From the NCBI GenBank assembly GCA_025175895.1, contig CM046001.1, positions 24,562,314-24,626,313 of the forward strand: a DNA stretch of 64,000 nucleotides, written 5' to 3'. The notes under the pieces were generated by a model. The model saw nothing but the letters and a program-made list of their open reading frames with translations. It made no database searches and was not told the DNA's origin. The DNA is from Wurfbainia villosa. Taxonomy: Eukaryota; Streptophyta; Magnoliopsida; Zingiberales; Zingiberaceae. The translations under genes and the position numbers were made by a program. Below, piece after piece: positions 1-11,755 of this stretch (its first letter is position 1; every line of letters begins with the position of its first letter).

Positions 1-322
1 CAAGCTCTCCCTTCCTCATCTTGCTGTGAGCCTCTAAGGGGTGTTAGCACACTCTAGGTTGATTTTCTCCACCTATTGCTTGTGTGGATACCAATAGAGG
101 AGTGTACACTTAACACTCTCGAGTTCCGGTAAGCCGTTTGGACGAGCGGGATAAGCAAAGGGCATCGCATCAAGGGTAAAACTCTTAACATGTAGATCTA
201 GAGTAGATATAAGGTTTTTAAACATGTACATGTAGTTTTGTTTATTTTCGCACGGATCCGTGGTCGACTTTCGGGGTTTCCGCAATGCAAAAAGCGGTTT
301 TTACGGCTCGGATAGTCCAACA
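1..322 (+). repeat. 5' LTR of element A, right-hand 322 bp
   Basis: Aligns without length change to 7438-7759, the end of the 3' LTR, and ends in CA immediately before the primer binding site. By eye I count about 30 differences in 322 bases, about 25 of them transitions, so the two LTRs differ by roughly 9 percent. That marks an old insertion. Confidence 0.93.
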
Positions 323-323
323 G

Positions 324-335
324 TGGTATCAGAGC
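324..335 (+). other. Primer binding site, element A (tRNA-Met type)
   Basis: TGGTATCAGAGC, the sequence complementary to the 3' end of plant initiator tRNA-Met, lies one base after the 5' LTR. It is the usual minus-strand primer site of plant copia elements. Confidence 0.93.
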
Positions 336-1127
336 CACGTGCGAAGCATGTATGTGTTTGAGTTTTGTAGTTTTTGTATTAGATATAAAAATTACAGATC
401 TGTAATTTTCTTTAAATTTCCTATTTTTATAGATTTTTTGGATATTTTTCTCGAAGAGTCGAAGCAACAAGTGTTGGGACACTTGTAGGCTTCAACCACC
501 GAGAAAAACTCTCCGAAACGGCGAATTCTTGCTTTAGGTTTTTGGGAAAGCGACTTAAGTCATTGTAAGATCAAGATGGGACACTCGCAAGGTTAATTTT
601 GCGAGTAGGAGCGCTGCCCCTAACCCCGAAAGGGGCATTGTCCCGCGATCACGCCCGAAAATCGCTTAGCGGGACTGTTACGGAGATGTGACTCATAAAA
701 TTGAAAAAAATAAAAAAAATTATAGAAATTTCTGTAAAATACATAATTTAGAATTATTCATAATACTGTGATGGTCATGGCCCAATAAACCTAATGTGAT
801 TGGATAAATGTATTGTAATTCATAATACGGCTTGCGCGCCGTTTTTGTGTTGTGCATGTTGTATAATGTATGCGACCTGCGCGTCATGCCTCTCTTTTTA
901 ATATTCTAGTTGTAAATAGTTTTAGACTCGAATGTAACTCGAGTTTTATGTTTATAATGTACAAAAATGGAGCGGTGGAAGGTCCACTAGTAGACGGAGT
1001 TACGAGGAGAGTGTCGACAACACATGGCGGTCAAAGGAGGCGTTTGGAGAAGCCGCTAACTCTAGGTTGACCATCCGATCTTCTCATTGGCTTGAGAAGA
1101 TCGTAGTAGGGCCATGACCTCATCACA

Positions 1128-1129
<2 letters not shown>

Positions 1130-1166
<37 letters not shown>
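1130..1166. repeat. (TA)n microsatellite
   Basis: Uninterrupted TA run in the element A leader. The corresponding place in element B (about 34440) has no such run. Confidence 0.95.
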
Positions 1167-1167
<1 letters not shown>

Positions 1168-1330
1168 CTTGTATGTATGTGATGCATGCTAGTAAATTTT
1201 GCTTGTATGTATATGATGCATGCTAGGATATTTTGCTTGTATATATATGATGTATGCTAGGATATTTTGCTTGTATATATATGATGCATGCTAGTATATT
1301 TTGCTTGTATGTATGTGATGCATACTAGTG
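1167..1330 (+). repeat. 34-bp tandem repeat, about 5 copies
   Basis: Unit of about 34 bp containing TGATGCATGCTAG and ending in TATTTTGCT, repeated about five times with a few substitutions. Element B carries a single unit (about 34460-34490), so the array expanded in element A after the two separated. Confidence 0.9.
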
Positions 1331-1997
1331 TAGGGTAATAAAGGCCTTAATGCGTATATGATATACATTTACGATTAGATTAGATCTTAATCGAATCAAC
1401 TCGAAAATGTCTACCAAGTTTTGATACCCATCACTACCTCGATCATTTGTTGTTGTTGAATCTGCCAAAGCACAACAATGCATATTATCTTAGTAGGGTA
1501 CGGAGGGACAATCTTGGTCCCGCCTATCATGGCTTGGGTGAGAATAAGCTCAATTAGATTGAGTAAAACTAGTTAACTCAATTGGATCGAGAAAACTATA
1601 GGCATATTCCAGCCGTTGGAAAGATAGGATAAGATCGCATTTACACTAAATCTTGGGTTATTTAGCCAAAGCTAACTCAAGGTCTTTTGTAAATGTGGAT
1701 CTTGATCCTATAAACAAGAGTTACATAGAGATGTAATTGGTAATTTGTTACCTACCGATTATACTAAGTCTTGGGCGATTTAGCCAAAGCTAACTCAAGG
1801 CGTAGTATGATGTGGATCTTGTCCCACGAGAATTATAGCTAATTTGTATGAATCTAGTAATGTGGTTTGACCACATCCATGACTCGATTCTACAAAAGTC
1901 TTATAATTTAGTGGGAGCATCATTTGATTAAAGGCCTAATTAAATGATAAATGGAATGTGATATTAATTTTCTGCATTGTGTATGTTGTAGATTACC

Positions 1998-3170
1998 ATA
2001 TCGACAAACACGAACACTCTCTCCCTGCATTCTGTCCTTGAGAAGGACAAGCTCAATAGAGCTAATTTCCTAGACTGGTATAGGAATCTGAGAATCATTC
2101 TCACCTAAGAAAGAAAATTGTACGTTCTGGAGCAGCCCATTCCAGAGGCACCTCCTGCCACTGCCTCGCGAGCTGACAAAGATACTTACAAGAAGCATCA
2201 AGATGATGCTTTAGATGTTTCATGCCTCATGCTCGCGACCATGAACTCTGAGCTTCAAAAGCAACACGAGTTCATGAATGCTTATGATATGGTTGAACAT
2301 TTTCGTCAACTGTATCAAGGACAAGCAAGGCACAAGAGATACGAGATCTCTAAGGCATTATTTCAGTACAAGATGCAAGATGGGACTCCCGTAGGTCCAT
2401 ATGTACTCAAGATGATTGGGTACATAGAAAACCTACAGAGGTTGGGATTCCAACTTGGCTAAGAGCTATCCACTGACTTGATCTTGCAATCTTTGCCATA
2501 AAGCTACAATCAATTTGTCATGAATTACAACATGAATGAAATTGATAAGCCACTGCTTGAGATGCTTAGCATGTTGAGAACTACTGAGCTTAACCTTAAA
2601 AAGGGAAAACCTAACTCCATTTTGATGGTGCAAAAGAAGAAAGGCAAGGACAAGCCTAATGGTAAGGGAAAGTCCCAAGCCAAGGGCAAAGGCAAGGCAC
2701 TAAAACCGAAAGGAGGGGTAGCCAAGGAAGGGACTTGCTTCCACTGTAAGGAAGCTGGACACAGGAAGCGTAACTGTAAAGCATACCTGGAAGATCTTAA
2801 GAAGAAGAGAAGTGAGACTTCTACTTCAGGTATAAATGTTATAGAAGTCAATCTATCTATTTATTCATCATGGGTATTAGATATCGAATGTGCATCTCAC
2901 ATTTATACCAATGTGCAGGCGCTGAGAAATAGCAAGGCATTGACGAAGGGCGAGGTGGACCTACGAGTAGACAATGGAGCAAGGGTTACTGCTGTTGCTG
3001 TAGGAACTTATTTCTTATCTCTGCCCTCTGGGCTTGTACTAGAACTAGATGAATGTTGTTATGTGTCTGCTTTGACTAAGAACATAATTTCAGTTTCTTG
3101 TTTGGACAAGAAAGGCTTTTCATTTATAATAAAGAACAAATATTGTTCAGTTTATATAAATGATATGTAA
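1998..3170 (+). pseudogene. gag: Element A gag and protease remnant
   Basis: Gag capsid/nucleocapsid followed by aspartic protease. The expected start codon at 1998 reads ATA, whereas element B has ATG at the equivalent site. In-frame stops interrupt the frame near 2106, 2460 and 2502. The C-terminal part (2520-3170) has a lysine-rich basic stretch and an intact CCHC zinc knuckle, CFHCKEAGHRKRNC. The protease motif, normally D-T-G, reads D-I-E in WVLDIECASH, so the catalytic site is lost. A stop at 3168 ends the open stretch inside protease. Homology to element B is continuous, which supports the frame choice. Confidence 0.88.
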
Positions 3171-4343
3171 TATTGTAGTGCACCTCTAATGAACGGACTC
3201 TACATTCTAGACTTAGAGATCCCCATCTATAACATAAGTCAAAAGGTTCAAGTCAAATGAGTTGAACCAAACCTATCTCTGGCATTGTCGCTTAGGTCAC
3301 ATAAATGAGAGTCGCTTATCCCAGCTCCATAAGGATGGGCTGCTGGACTCATTTGATTTTGAATCATATGAGACATGTGAGTCTTGCCTTTTAGGCAAGA
3401 TGACCAAGACTCCCTTTAGTGGACACAGTGAGAGAGAAACATACTTATTAGGACTTATACATAGTGATGTATGCGGTCCTTTCAATGTTGCTGCTAGAGG
3501 TGGTTACAGGTACTTCATTACATTTACTGATGACTTCAGTAGATATGGTTATGTGTATCTGATGACACATAAGTCGGAATCCTTTGAAAAGTTCAAAGAA
3601 TTCAAAATTGAAGTACAAAATCAACTTGGCAAGAGTATTAAGATACTTCGATCAGATCGAGGTGGTGAATACCTTAGCCATGAGTTTCGTGACTATCTTG
3701 CTGAGTATGAGATTCTATCCCAACTCACTCCTCCTAGAACACCACAGTGGAATGGTGTATCCAAAAGGAGGAATCATAACCTATTAGATATGGTACGATC
3801 TATGATGAGTCACACAGATCTTCCTATATATCCTTTTGGGGATATGCTCTAGACTCAACAACCTTTACATTTAACCGTGTATCATCCAAGGTTGTGATAA
3901 AGACACCATATACGATATGGACAGGGAGAAATCCCAAGATGTCTTTCATGAGGATTTGGGGTTGTGAGGCTTACGTTCGACATCAAGTCTCAGACAAACT
4001 GGGACTCAAATCCGATAAGTGCTATTTTGTTGGATATCCCAAGGAAACGAAGAGATATTACTTCTACATGCCCAGTCAGCACAAAGTGTTTGTGGCAAAG
4101 ACTGGGGTATTTCTAGAAAGGGACTTTGTTTCTAGAAAAATTAGTGGAAGTACGTTCGATCTTGAAGAAATTCAAGATAAGGACCATAGCACTGAGGCCT
4201 TGATGGAGGTTGAACAGGAACCACAAAGTGTTGTGGGTGATGAGATTGTTGCACAAAGAGTTGTGGAACAACAACCTGTTCAGGTAGACCTACCTCTTCG
4301 CAGGTCTGATAGGGTACGTCGTCAGCCTGAGAGATACTCATTT
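3171..4343 (+). pseudogene. int: Element A integrase remnant
   Basis: Continues from protease. A stop near 3258 and a frame change precede 3262, where the GAG-pre-integrase zinc region begins (LWHCRLGH ... CESCLLGK). The integrase core follows, with HSDVCGP and LRSDRGGEY carrying the first two catalytic aspartates. The usual NGVSERR reads NGVSKRR, so the third acidic residue has changed from E to K. An extra 2 bp around 3825-3835 relative to element B shifts the frame and leads to the stop at 3850. The integrase C-terminal part (TPYTIWTGRNP ... YFVGYPKETK) resumes in another frame from about 3894. Confidence 0.88.
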
Positions 4344-5964
4344 CTCTTGTCTGACCATGATGACATTATGCTCATTAAGAATGAGCCTACCTCCTATCAG
4401 GAAGCTGTGATGAGCTCGGATTCTGAGAAATGGCTAGATGCCATGAGATCCGAGATGGAATCCATGTACACCGACCAAGTATGAACTTTGGTTGATCCAC
4501 CTAAAGGCGTCAAACCCAATGGGTGTAAGTGGGTCTTTAAAAGAAAGACTGACATTGATGGACTTATGCATACCTATAAGGGTCGATTGGTGGCTAAAGG
4601 TTTCAAGCAAATTCATGGTATTGACTATGATAAAACCTTTTCTCCAGTGGCAATGTTTAAGTCCATTCGGATCATGCTTGCTATTGCAGCATACCACGAT
4701 TATGAGATCTGACATATGGATGTCAAAACTGCATTTCTAAATGGAAACTTTCTCGAGGATGTGTACATGACACAACCTGAGGGTTTTGTAGATCCACAAC
4801 ATACTGGGAAAGTATGCAAGCTGCAAAGGTCCATTTATGGGCTAAAGCAAGCTTCTCAGAGCTGGAATCTTCGATTCGATGATGCGATCAAACAGTTTGG
4901 TTTCATCAAGAATGAAGATGATCCCTGTGTCTACAAGAGGGTTAATGGAAACACAGTTGTCTTCCTTGTATTATATATGGATGACATACTACTCATTGGG
5001 AATGACATCCCTTCACTACAGTCTGTGAAGATTTGGCTGGAGACGTGCTTCTCAATGAAGGACTTAGGTGAAGCAGCCTGTATTCTAGGCATCGAGATCT
5101 ATAGAGATATATCTAAGAGATTTCTTGGCCTAAGTCAGAGTACATATATTGACACGGTATTACTACGGTTTGCCTTGCAGAATTCCAAGAAGGGACTTCT
5201 GTCGATGTCACATGGTGTGAGTCTTTCGAAGACTCAAAGTCCCTCTTCTAGAGAAGAGAGAGACCGCATGGATAAGATCCCTTATGCATCGACCATAGGA
5301 TCTATCATGTACGCCATGCTATGTACTCGTCCTGATGTCTCGTATGCTTTGAGCATGATGAGTAGATACTAGTCAGATCTAGGTGAGCGTCACTAGATTG
5401 AAGTCAAGAATATTCTTAAGTACTTGAGAAGAACTAAAGAATATTTCTTGATATTTTGAGGTAATGAGGAGCTAGCTGTAAAGGGTTACAGCGATGCCAA
5501 CTTCCAAATTGACCAGGATGATTATATATCACAGTCAGGATTTGTATTTTGCTTGAATGGTGATGCAGTGAGCCTAGAAGAGTTCGAAGCAGGACACGAT
5601 TGCTGATTCTACAACAGACGTCGAGTATATCACTGCATCAGAGGAAGCAAAGAAGGTAGTTTGGATCCGCAAATTCATTACTGAGCTTGAGGTGGTTCCT
5701 AGCATAGCAGATCCTATAGAGCTCTATTGTGACAATAATGGAGCGATTGCACAGGATAAGGAACCTCGCTCACACCAGCGGACCAAACAAATACTACGAC
5801 ACTTCCATCTCATTCAAGAGATTATCGATAGAGGAGATGTGAAGATTTGTAGGGTTCCCACAGAGGCTAACGTCGCAAATCCCTTGACCAAGGCTTTGGC
5901 ACAGAAAAAGCATGATGGTCACACTAGGTCATTGGGTATTAGATACTATAGTGATTGGCGCTAG
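4344..5964 (+). pseudogene. pol: Element A reverse transcriptase and RNase H remnant
   Basis: RT starts with EPTSYQEAVMSSDSEKW. Two tryptophan codons have become TGA (4482 and 4710), and further stops lie at 5370 and about 5394. RT signatures include MDVKTAFLNG, YGLKQAS and the catalytic YMDD (usually YVDD). A frame change between about 5460 and 5690 precedes the last RNase H part (5692-5964), which contains LYCDNNGAIA and ends with a natural stop just before the polypurine tract. The G-to-A and C-to-T nature of the stops fits deamination in methylated DNA. Confidence 0.9.
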
Positions 5965-5965
5965 T

Positions 5966-5978
5966 GCTAGTGGGAGAT
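5966..5978 (+). other. Polypurine tract, element A
   Basis: Short purine-rich stretch with AGTGGGAGA directly before the TG that opens the 3' LTR. This is the position where plus-strand priming occurs in LTR elements. The same motif precedes the 3' LTR of element B. Confidence 0.75.
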
Positions 5979-7759
5979 TGTTAGTGAAAGCCCTAGAGTC
6001 AATCATGTGATGATTGTTGTATGAACTTGTTGTATCATATTCCTATTTATAAAGGCATGGTTATTATACTTACTTGTACTGGTGCCAAATAACTAAGTAT
6101 AATAACGTCCTTGAGTAGAAGGTTCTTATCTATATCAATCGATTGGTTGAATCGATAATGAGATGATATAGAGAACACTACTCTTAATCATTCCTAGTCA
6201 AGTATTAACATCCAGGGACATTGTTAATGCGAAGAGACTAGCATGTAGGTCAACTCGATGACTTGATGTCACAAGTCATAGATATGTGATATCAAATTGA
6301 TACATGGGTATGCATTGAAGAATGTATACTGAATGACCCGCCATGAGAAAGTATCATGAATCATTATATGAGTGTTATATACTTTCTCATGTGACTATTA
6401 GTCCTTGGACCTAAAGTCACCATGGTTCCCTACATAAGGAGTTGCACACTTTGTCTTCGTCAAACGTCACCCGTAAATGGGTAGACTATAAAGGCGATTA
6501 CTGAGTATGTAATAAATTATGCAGAGGGATGTGAGTGATGTAGATGAGATCTATCCCTCCTATATGACGGGAGTGACATCGTTATTCTTGATAGAGTGAG
6601 ACCACGAAGTGCATGGTCATGCCCAAATGAGTCAATATGAGATATTGAGCTCATTTGATTAGAGTGAGTCTACTTGGAGTTCAAGATATAGATTGTACCG
6701 AGGATGACACGGCCTATGCTTCAATTGGTCAATTTAAATGTCAAGGATAGAGGGACATTGTCATATACTATGAGAGTCACAATTAGTAGTCACAAAGGTG
6801 ATGTTGGATCTCAATATTCTTGTAACTTGGGTAGCAATGATGTGTTGCAAGATACCACTCATTGCTTATGTTCCTAAATCGATTTAGGAGCATTGTCAAT
6901 GTTACAAGAACCTATAGGGTCACACATAAAAGGAAATTAGATGGAGATTAGATTCATATGATGAACCATGAGGATTAGGTTAATGGGATGAACCAAATTT
7001 GATTAAGGGTAATCCAAATTAGACTAATTAAGTTAGACTCAATTTGATTTAAGTGTTGAATGAGTCTAATTTAAATTTGATTCATTGAGTCAATTTAAAA
7101 TAATTAATAGAGATTCATTAAATCAAATTGACTTGAATCAAATGGTTGGATTTGATCAACCATGGGAGATAAGAGGTCAAGTTTGACTTGACTTGAGAGG
7201 TAAGATGAATGACCAATTTTGACTTGACCAATTGCCATGTCATGGTGACTTGGCATGGGGTCCGACCAATGATGATGTTGCACATCATCATGGACTCATC
7301 ATTGGGTGCCACCTCATGAGGGAGACCAAGAACCATTGGCTCTTGGAGTTACATGCATGCATGTAACCACCTTATAGTGGGTTATGAAAGTGTGAAGTTA
7401 AGTTGTGTAACTTCATCTTCTTCCTCCTCTCTTCCCTCAAGCTCTCTCTTCCTCATCTTACTGTGAGCCTCTAAGGGGTGCTAGCACACTCTAGGTTGCT
7501 TTTCTCCACCTATTGCTTGTGTGGATACCAATATAGGAGTGTACACTTGACACTCTCGAGTTCCGGCAAGCCGTTTGGATGAGCGGGATAAGCGAAGGGC
7601 GTCTCATCAAGGGTAAAACTCTTAACATTTAGATCTAGAGTAGATCTAAGATTTTTAAACACGTACATGTAGTTTTGTTTATCTTCACACGGATCCATGG
7701 CCGACTTCTAGGGTTTTTATAATGCAAAAAGTGATTTTTGCGGCTCGGATAGTCCAACA
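5979..7759 (+). repeat. 3' LTR of element A (1781 bp)
   Basis: Starts TGTTAG and ends CCAACA. Its last 322 bp match window positions 1-322. A TATA-like TATAAAG lies at about 6048. Large blocks are homologous to the LTR of element B (for example around the ACTTTCTCATGTGACTAT segment), so A and B belong to one family or to sister families. Confidence 0.93.
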
Positions 7760-8653
7760 CTATCTCCACCTTAAAAGTACACGATAGACGGTACGAGGAT
7801 GTCGAATCAATCCCTACGATGAACCGTTTCCGATTCCATTGTATCCTTCTACCCACGGTTATAGGAAATCAGGTTTACCCCTAGGTTCCTTTTATAAAAT
7901 CTCCTAAATCTTAGATACGAGGACTGTCACCCCTCGTATCGCCTAAGCACAGCAAGTAGAAAAGCAAACACGCATAGATATAGTTTAAACAACTTTTAAT
8001 TGCCAAATTAAACTCAAAGATAGAATTTAACATGAACCAACATGTAATGTGCACACAACTTACTCCCTAATCCTAGAATCGAAGGAACTACTCCATGTAT
8101 ATAAAGGAGGAATCACAAAGCATGTACATGTTCGAATACATCAGAAATAAAATACAGGAACGAGGGATTACAATGCTTTCGTGGTCTTCTATCCAACATT
8201 GAAGTGCAGAGCGTGGACCTCCAGTGGCGTTCCTCCTCCCCGTTACGAGTTCCCGAAGCTTTTTAGGGCTTCGGTGTGTTGTCCTAGCCGTCGTGCCTCC
8301 TCCCTAGGGTTTGGGCAGAGCCATCCTTATATAGACATCTGGCAGGCCGCCACACGGCCGTGTGCAGCCTTGGGGTGGTTGATCTCGCCCATTGGACACA
8401 GCCGTGTGTAGCCACACACCCTGGTCATATCCCACTCCGCGTCTAGTTGCAAAATGTCCTTCTTTTGCTCCGAAAGTGTGCCTTTTTCACCCGAAATGCT
8501 AACCTGCACACAAAAGTACAAAGAGCAGACCTCTGAACTAAAAAATAGGAAATGTGTGCAAAACAGAGTGACATATGCATAAAAACTAACATAAAACATA
8601 ATGATATGTGAGCGAAAACTACTTCTAAAACCCTATATGTTTTGCTCACATCA
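7760..8653 (-). repeat. Athila-type LTR fragment, interrupted by element A
   Basis: Resembles the LTRs of element E: a GGTACGAGGATGTC-like block, a CCTCGTATCG block, a TATATAG box at about 8335, GCCGTCG...CCTCCTCC, CCCTATATG, and the terminal CACATCA. It begins abruptly at the end of element A, so A inserted into it and the missing part lies left of the window. It contains a perfect CACACGGCCGTGTG palindrome at 8351-8364. Confidence 0.8.
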
Positions 8654-10410
8654 TTAGCTCTCGATGGTTCTGCTCTGTCAAGATGCACTCGTGCTTAGGC
8701 TGTTCACTTGACACTCGGGTTGTGTGCTCGGGTTTGGATTGAGAAGCTTGCAATGAGCAGAGTAGTGCTCGGTCGTCCAAGAGCAGGGTAGTATGTCACT
8801 CGACAGAGAAAAGCACAGTGATCGAACTCGACAAATGTGCTCGGCTCGATGAGAAAAGAGCAGTGTGTTGCTCGGGTTAAGTGACTAAGTGAGCATAGTG
8901 ATGATAATCGGCTAAGGGAGCACAGTACTTAGTACTCAAAGTACTCAGAAGAAGCACGAGGTGATCGAGACACCATGTGGTGGTTCTCGGAACATCAGTG
9001 CTATGCTCGAGCTTGAGTAAAGAAGTCAACATTGGCTAACTAGAAAAGTTGACTATGGTCGACTTATATAATGACCTAAATATCGAGTAGTTGTTGGAAC
9101 AACTAGGACTCGGAATAAATGACTCAAAATAGGCTTAGTAAACTAAGGTTGGTGGCAAGGGACGTTGAGAAAATAGAATGTCATGCATGGTGTTTAGTTG
9201 CCTGGAGTGCTTGGAGAAAAGCGTGTGAGGTTTGGGTTCTCACGAAACACTGTCGAGTCTAGATTCCAAGGTATCAGTCGACTGGTCTGATGTGATAGTC
9301 GACTGCTTGAGTGACACCAGTCGACTGATAAGAGTTTTAGTCAACTAAAAGAAATGTCAATCGACTAATAGTTGTTCCAATCGACTGATAAAGGTATCAA
9401 TTGACTGGTAAATGGATCAATCGACTAATACTCCTAAAAATTGAGAAAATTTGGTTTTTTCTTGATTAAGTGTGTTGATTTTATGCTTGTATAAATTGAA
9501 TTAAGCCGATTTTGTACTGGTTAGTCAATTTTGTACTGACATAATTAATTTCAATTTCAAATGGCATGAATGATTACCACGATGACTCATTGTGATCTGT
9601 TGTGAGACAAGCTGGGGGAAACTATCCAGGGGATAGAGTACGACCCTGCTTATGGAGTCGGTGGACACATGGGGAGATTGGATCATCTATTCTAGAGACT
9701 CAAGATGCAGGAGTTTTCTATTTTTGATAACTACAAGATTTGGGCATTGGTTCGTTCACTACTGAAAAATCTAAGTGATGTTGTACATCAAATATGAGGG
9801 TGCTATGAGGGGTGCATTACATATACATAGTTGTGGACATAGCTGCTTCACTATGCTAAGAGTGAAGAGGATCTATAAGAAGAACCATAAGAGGAACTTT
9901 GTGTGGGTTCGATACAAGATTCTGTGACTATTCAACTCAAGAGTGTCCTAGCTGGAAATGTCCTAGTTAAGTCTAGAAAGATAAGACATGTTATGATTAT
10001 TACTGCGCTAGTATTTGTATTAGTGAGAGTAATAATTGTCTATCTAGTTTGTTAGAATTGTTTAGGTTATGAGTAGTTTGTTTTGTGTTGACAATCTTAA
10101 TATAGATTGTTATATGTTAACAAAACTCTTATATGTAAATGATTAGTTCATTTATATTATATCATGATTAACTCATTTAATGATAAGTTCATTTTATTGT
10201 ATCATGATATGTTAATGATTTATTCATTAGTTGCGGTACAAATAATATAATTGATCAATATCGATCGAATTGGTATATAAAAATGATGAGTGAAAATATA
10301 GTTGTCACTTAAGTTTGTAAACTAAATCAGATGTACATTGAGTCAATTAGATATTACATACATACAACATACACAGAGTATCTAAATAATTTATTTATTT
10401 ATGGTAGATT
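8654..10410. other. Unassigned DNA between element fragments
   Basis: No supported gene. The stretch 8690-9000 is rich in GCTCGG/CTCGG words. 9274-9435 holds AGTCGACT-like motifs. 10000-10400 is AT-rich and probably includes 5' untranslated sequence of element D, but I could not identify its LTR or PBS. Confidence 0.5.
9274..9435. repeat. Cluster of CAGTCGACTG-like motifs
   Basis: At least eight exact or one-to-two-base variants of the palindrome CAGTCGACTG, at irregular spacing of about 15-30 bp. The same motif recurs in LTRs C and F and near the CACTA end. Confidence 0.8.
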
Positions 10411-11310
10411 ATGACAACCAAAAATATTATAGCTGAACTTAATAAAGGTGAAAAGTTAAATAGGGATAACTACAAGATCTGACATCTTAAGATTCAATAT
10501 GTTCTTGAGGAACAAGAAGTTCTAGAGGTTGAAATCAAGTTTTGGAAGAACCTATTGAGGGTCCCATTGCACAACATAGACGGGACTTTGATGCCTATAA
10601 GCATGGGGAAAAAAGGATTCCACTGTTAAGGGCATATTGATAAGTTCAATGGTAGATGGCCTAGTTTTTGCGTATGAACTATATCCTTCGGCTCATGCAG
10701 TCTGGGTAGCCCTTAGGGAGAGGTATAGTGGAATAAGTTTGAGCAAGCTTTGGCATCTAGCAATTAAGTTTGACAGATACATGAAGCACCTGAATGTCTC
10801 CATGGTTCAGTAGTCGAGGGAGATGTCCAACATGATTCGGGAGCTTAAAACTCCAGGTCATGAGTTGAACGATGAATAATAGATTTAAGCGGTTATTCGA
10901 TCCATTCCAAATTCTTTGGAAACTATAAAGCATACCTTAACTCATAGTGAGAGTATCAAGACTTTCACAAATATCTCACGTCATGTAGAATTGGAGGTAG
11001 AGAGAGTGGAATCTGCGAGGATTTCTGGACAAGCCTATGCGATTGTCGGTTCTACTGGATCATTTGGATCCAAGAAAAAGAAATTGTTCAAGAAGGGAAA
11101 GGGATAGAAGAAGGAAGTTGTTGTTGCTGCTAGGAAAGGCCTAATCAAGAAGAAGGGAAAGAAGACTGGAAAGAAATCTAAAAGAAAGATGACTTGCTTT
11201 AACTATGGCAAGAAGGGTCACTTCGTTTGGGAGTGTATTGAGCTGAAAAAGGTAAATCCAAGTCTGTCTTCTTTTTCTGAGCATTTTATTGTTAGTTCAG
11301 TGTTGTTGGC
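10411..11310 (+). pseudogene. gag: Element D gag remnant
   Basis: The start is taken at the ATG that opens MTTKNIIAELNKGEKL. The next conserved tryptophan (NYKIW in the family) reads TGA at 10480. Several frame changes follow. The stretch 10916-11107 keeps the basic C-terminal part. The zinc knuckle at about 11195-11236 reads CFNYGKKGHFVWEC, with tyrosine in place of the second cysteine of the CCHC motif. It is recognisable as gag by position, basic tail and knuckle. Confidence 0.75.
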
Positions 11311-11755
11311 TGATTCTTATCCTTTATAGATTATAGATTCAAGAGCAACCAACCATGTAGCTCGGGAGCAGGTTACATTTGTGGAATACCGTCGGGTACC
11401 AACTGGCAACAAATGAATCTATCTAGGAAACAATGCAAGAGTTGAAGTCAAAGGAGTCGGCACTTGCAAACTTAACCTTCGTAGTGGAAGTATTTTGTTT
11501 CTACATGATGTCCTGTATGCTTTTAAGATTCGAAAGAATCTAGTTTCTGTAACTTGTCTTCTTGATTTAGGGTATTGTATTAATTTTTACATTCGGTGTG
11601 CTGAACTTAAGATTAACTCAGTGTTAATTGGATATGACTTTTTAATGAATGATTTTATGGTTCTTGATGTGGAATCAGATGTCAATTCTACTATTGATGA
11701 TTGTTTTTCAAACATTGCCCTTACTAGTGATGCAAATATAAATGATGAGATTTGA
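11311..11755 (+). pseudogene. pr: Element D protease remnant
   Basis: A retroviral-type aspartic protease is expected here. The active-site region reads IIDSRATNH, so the glycine of D-S-G is lost. The later part (11495-11755) has the typical LHDVLYAFKIRKNLVSV stretch. A TGA ends the segment at 11753. Confidence 0.75.

Larger units (their letters stand above)
336..1997 (+). other. Untranslated leader of element A
   Basis: About 1.7 kb between PBS and gag with no supported reading frame. It holds a TA microsatellite, a 34-bp tandem repeat, and two direct repeats at about 1644-1710 and 1763-1828 (shared core TTAGCCAAAGCTAACTCAAG). The direct-repeat pair recurs in the leader of element B. Confidence 0.75.
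1..7759 (+). mobile_element. Copia element A (5' end cut by window)
   Basis: Ty1/copia LTR retrotransposon in the order partial 5' LTR, PBS, long leader, gag-PR-INT-RT-RNase H remnant, polypurine tract, complete 3' LTR. Domain order (integrase before RT) places it in copia. Its coding region and LTR are clearly related to element B at 31888-40661. Gag, integrase and RT all carry stops or frameshifts, so the copy is dead. The 3' end lies inside an Athila-type LTR fragment that continues at 7760. The target duplication cannot be checked because the 5' junction is outside the window. Confidence 0.93.

Noticed and set aside
1167..1330. Regular 34-bp repeats resembling a CRISPR array
   Set aside because: The units are contiguous without unique spacers, in a plant retrotransposon leader; this is a simple tandem repeat.
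8181..8411. 76-codon + strand frame in the Athila-type LTR fragment
   Set aside because: The related E LTRs have different, shorter frames here; LTR sequence only.
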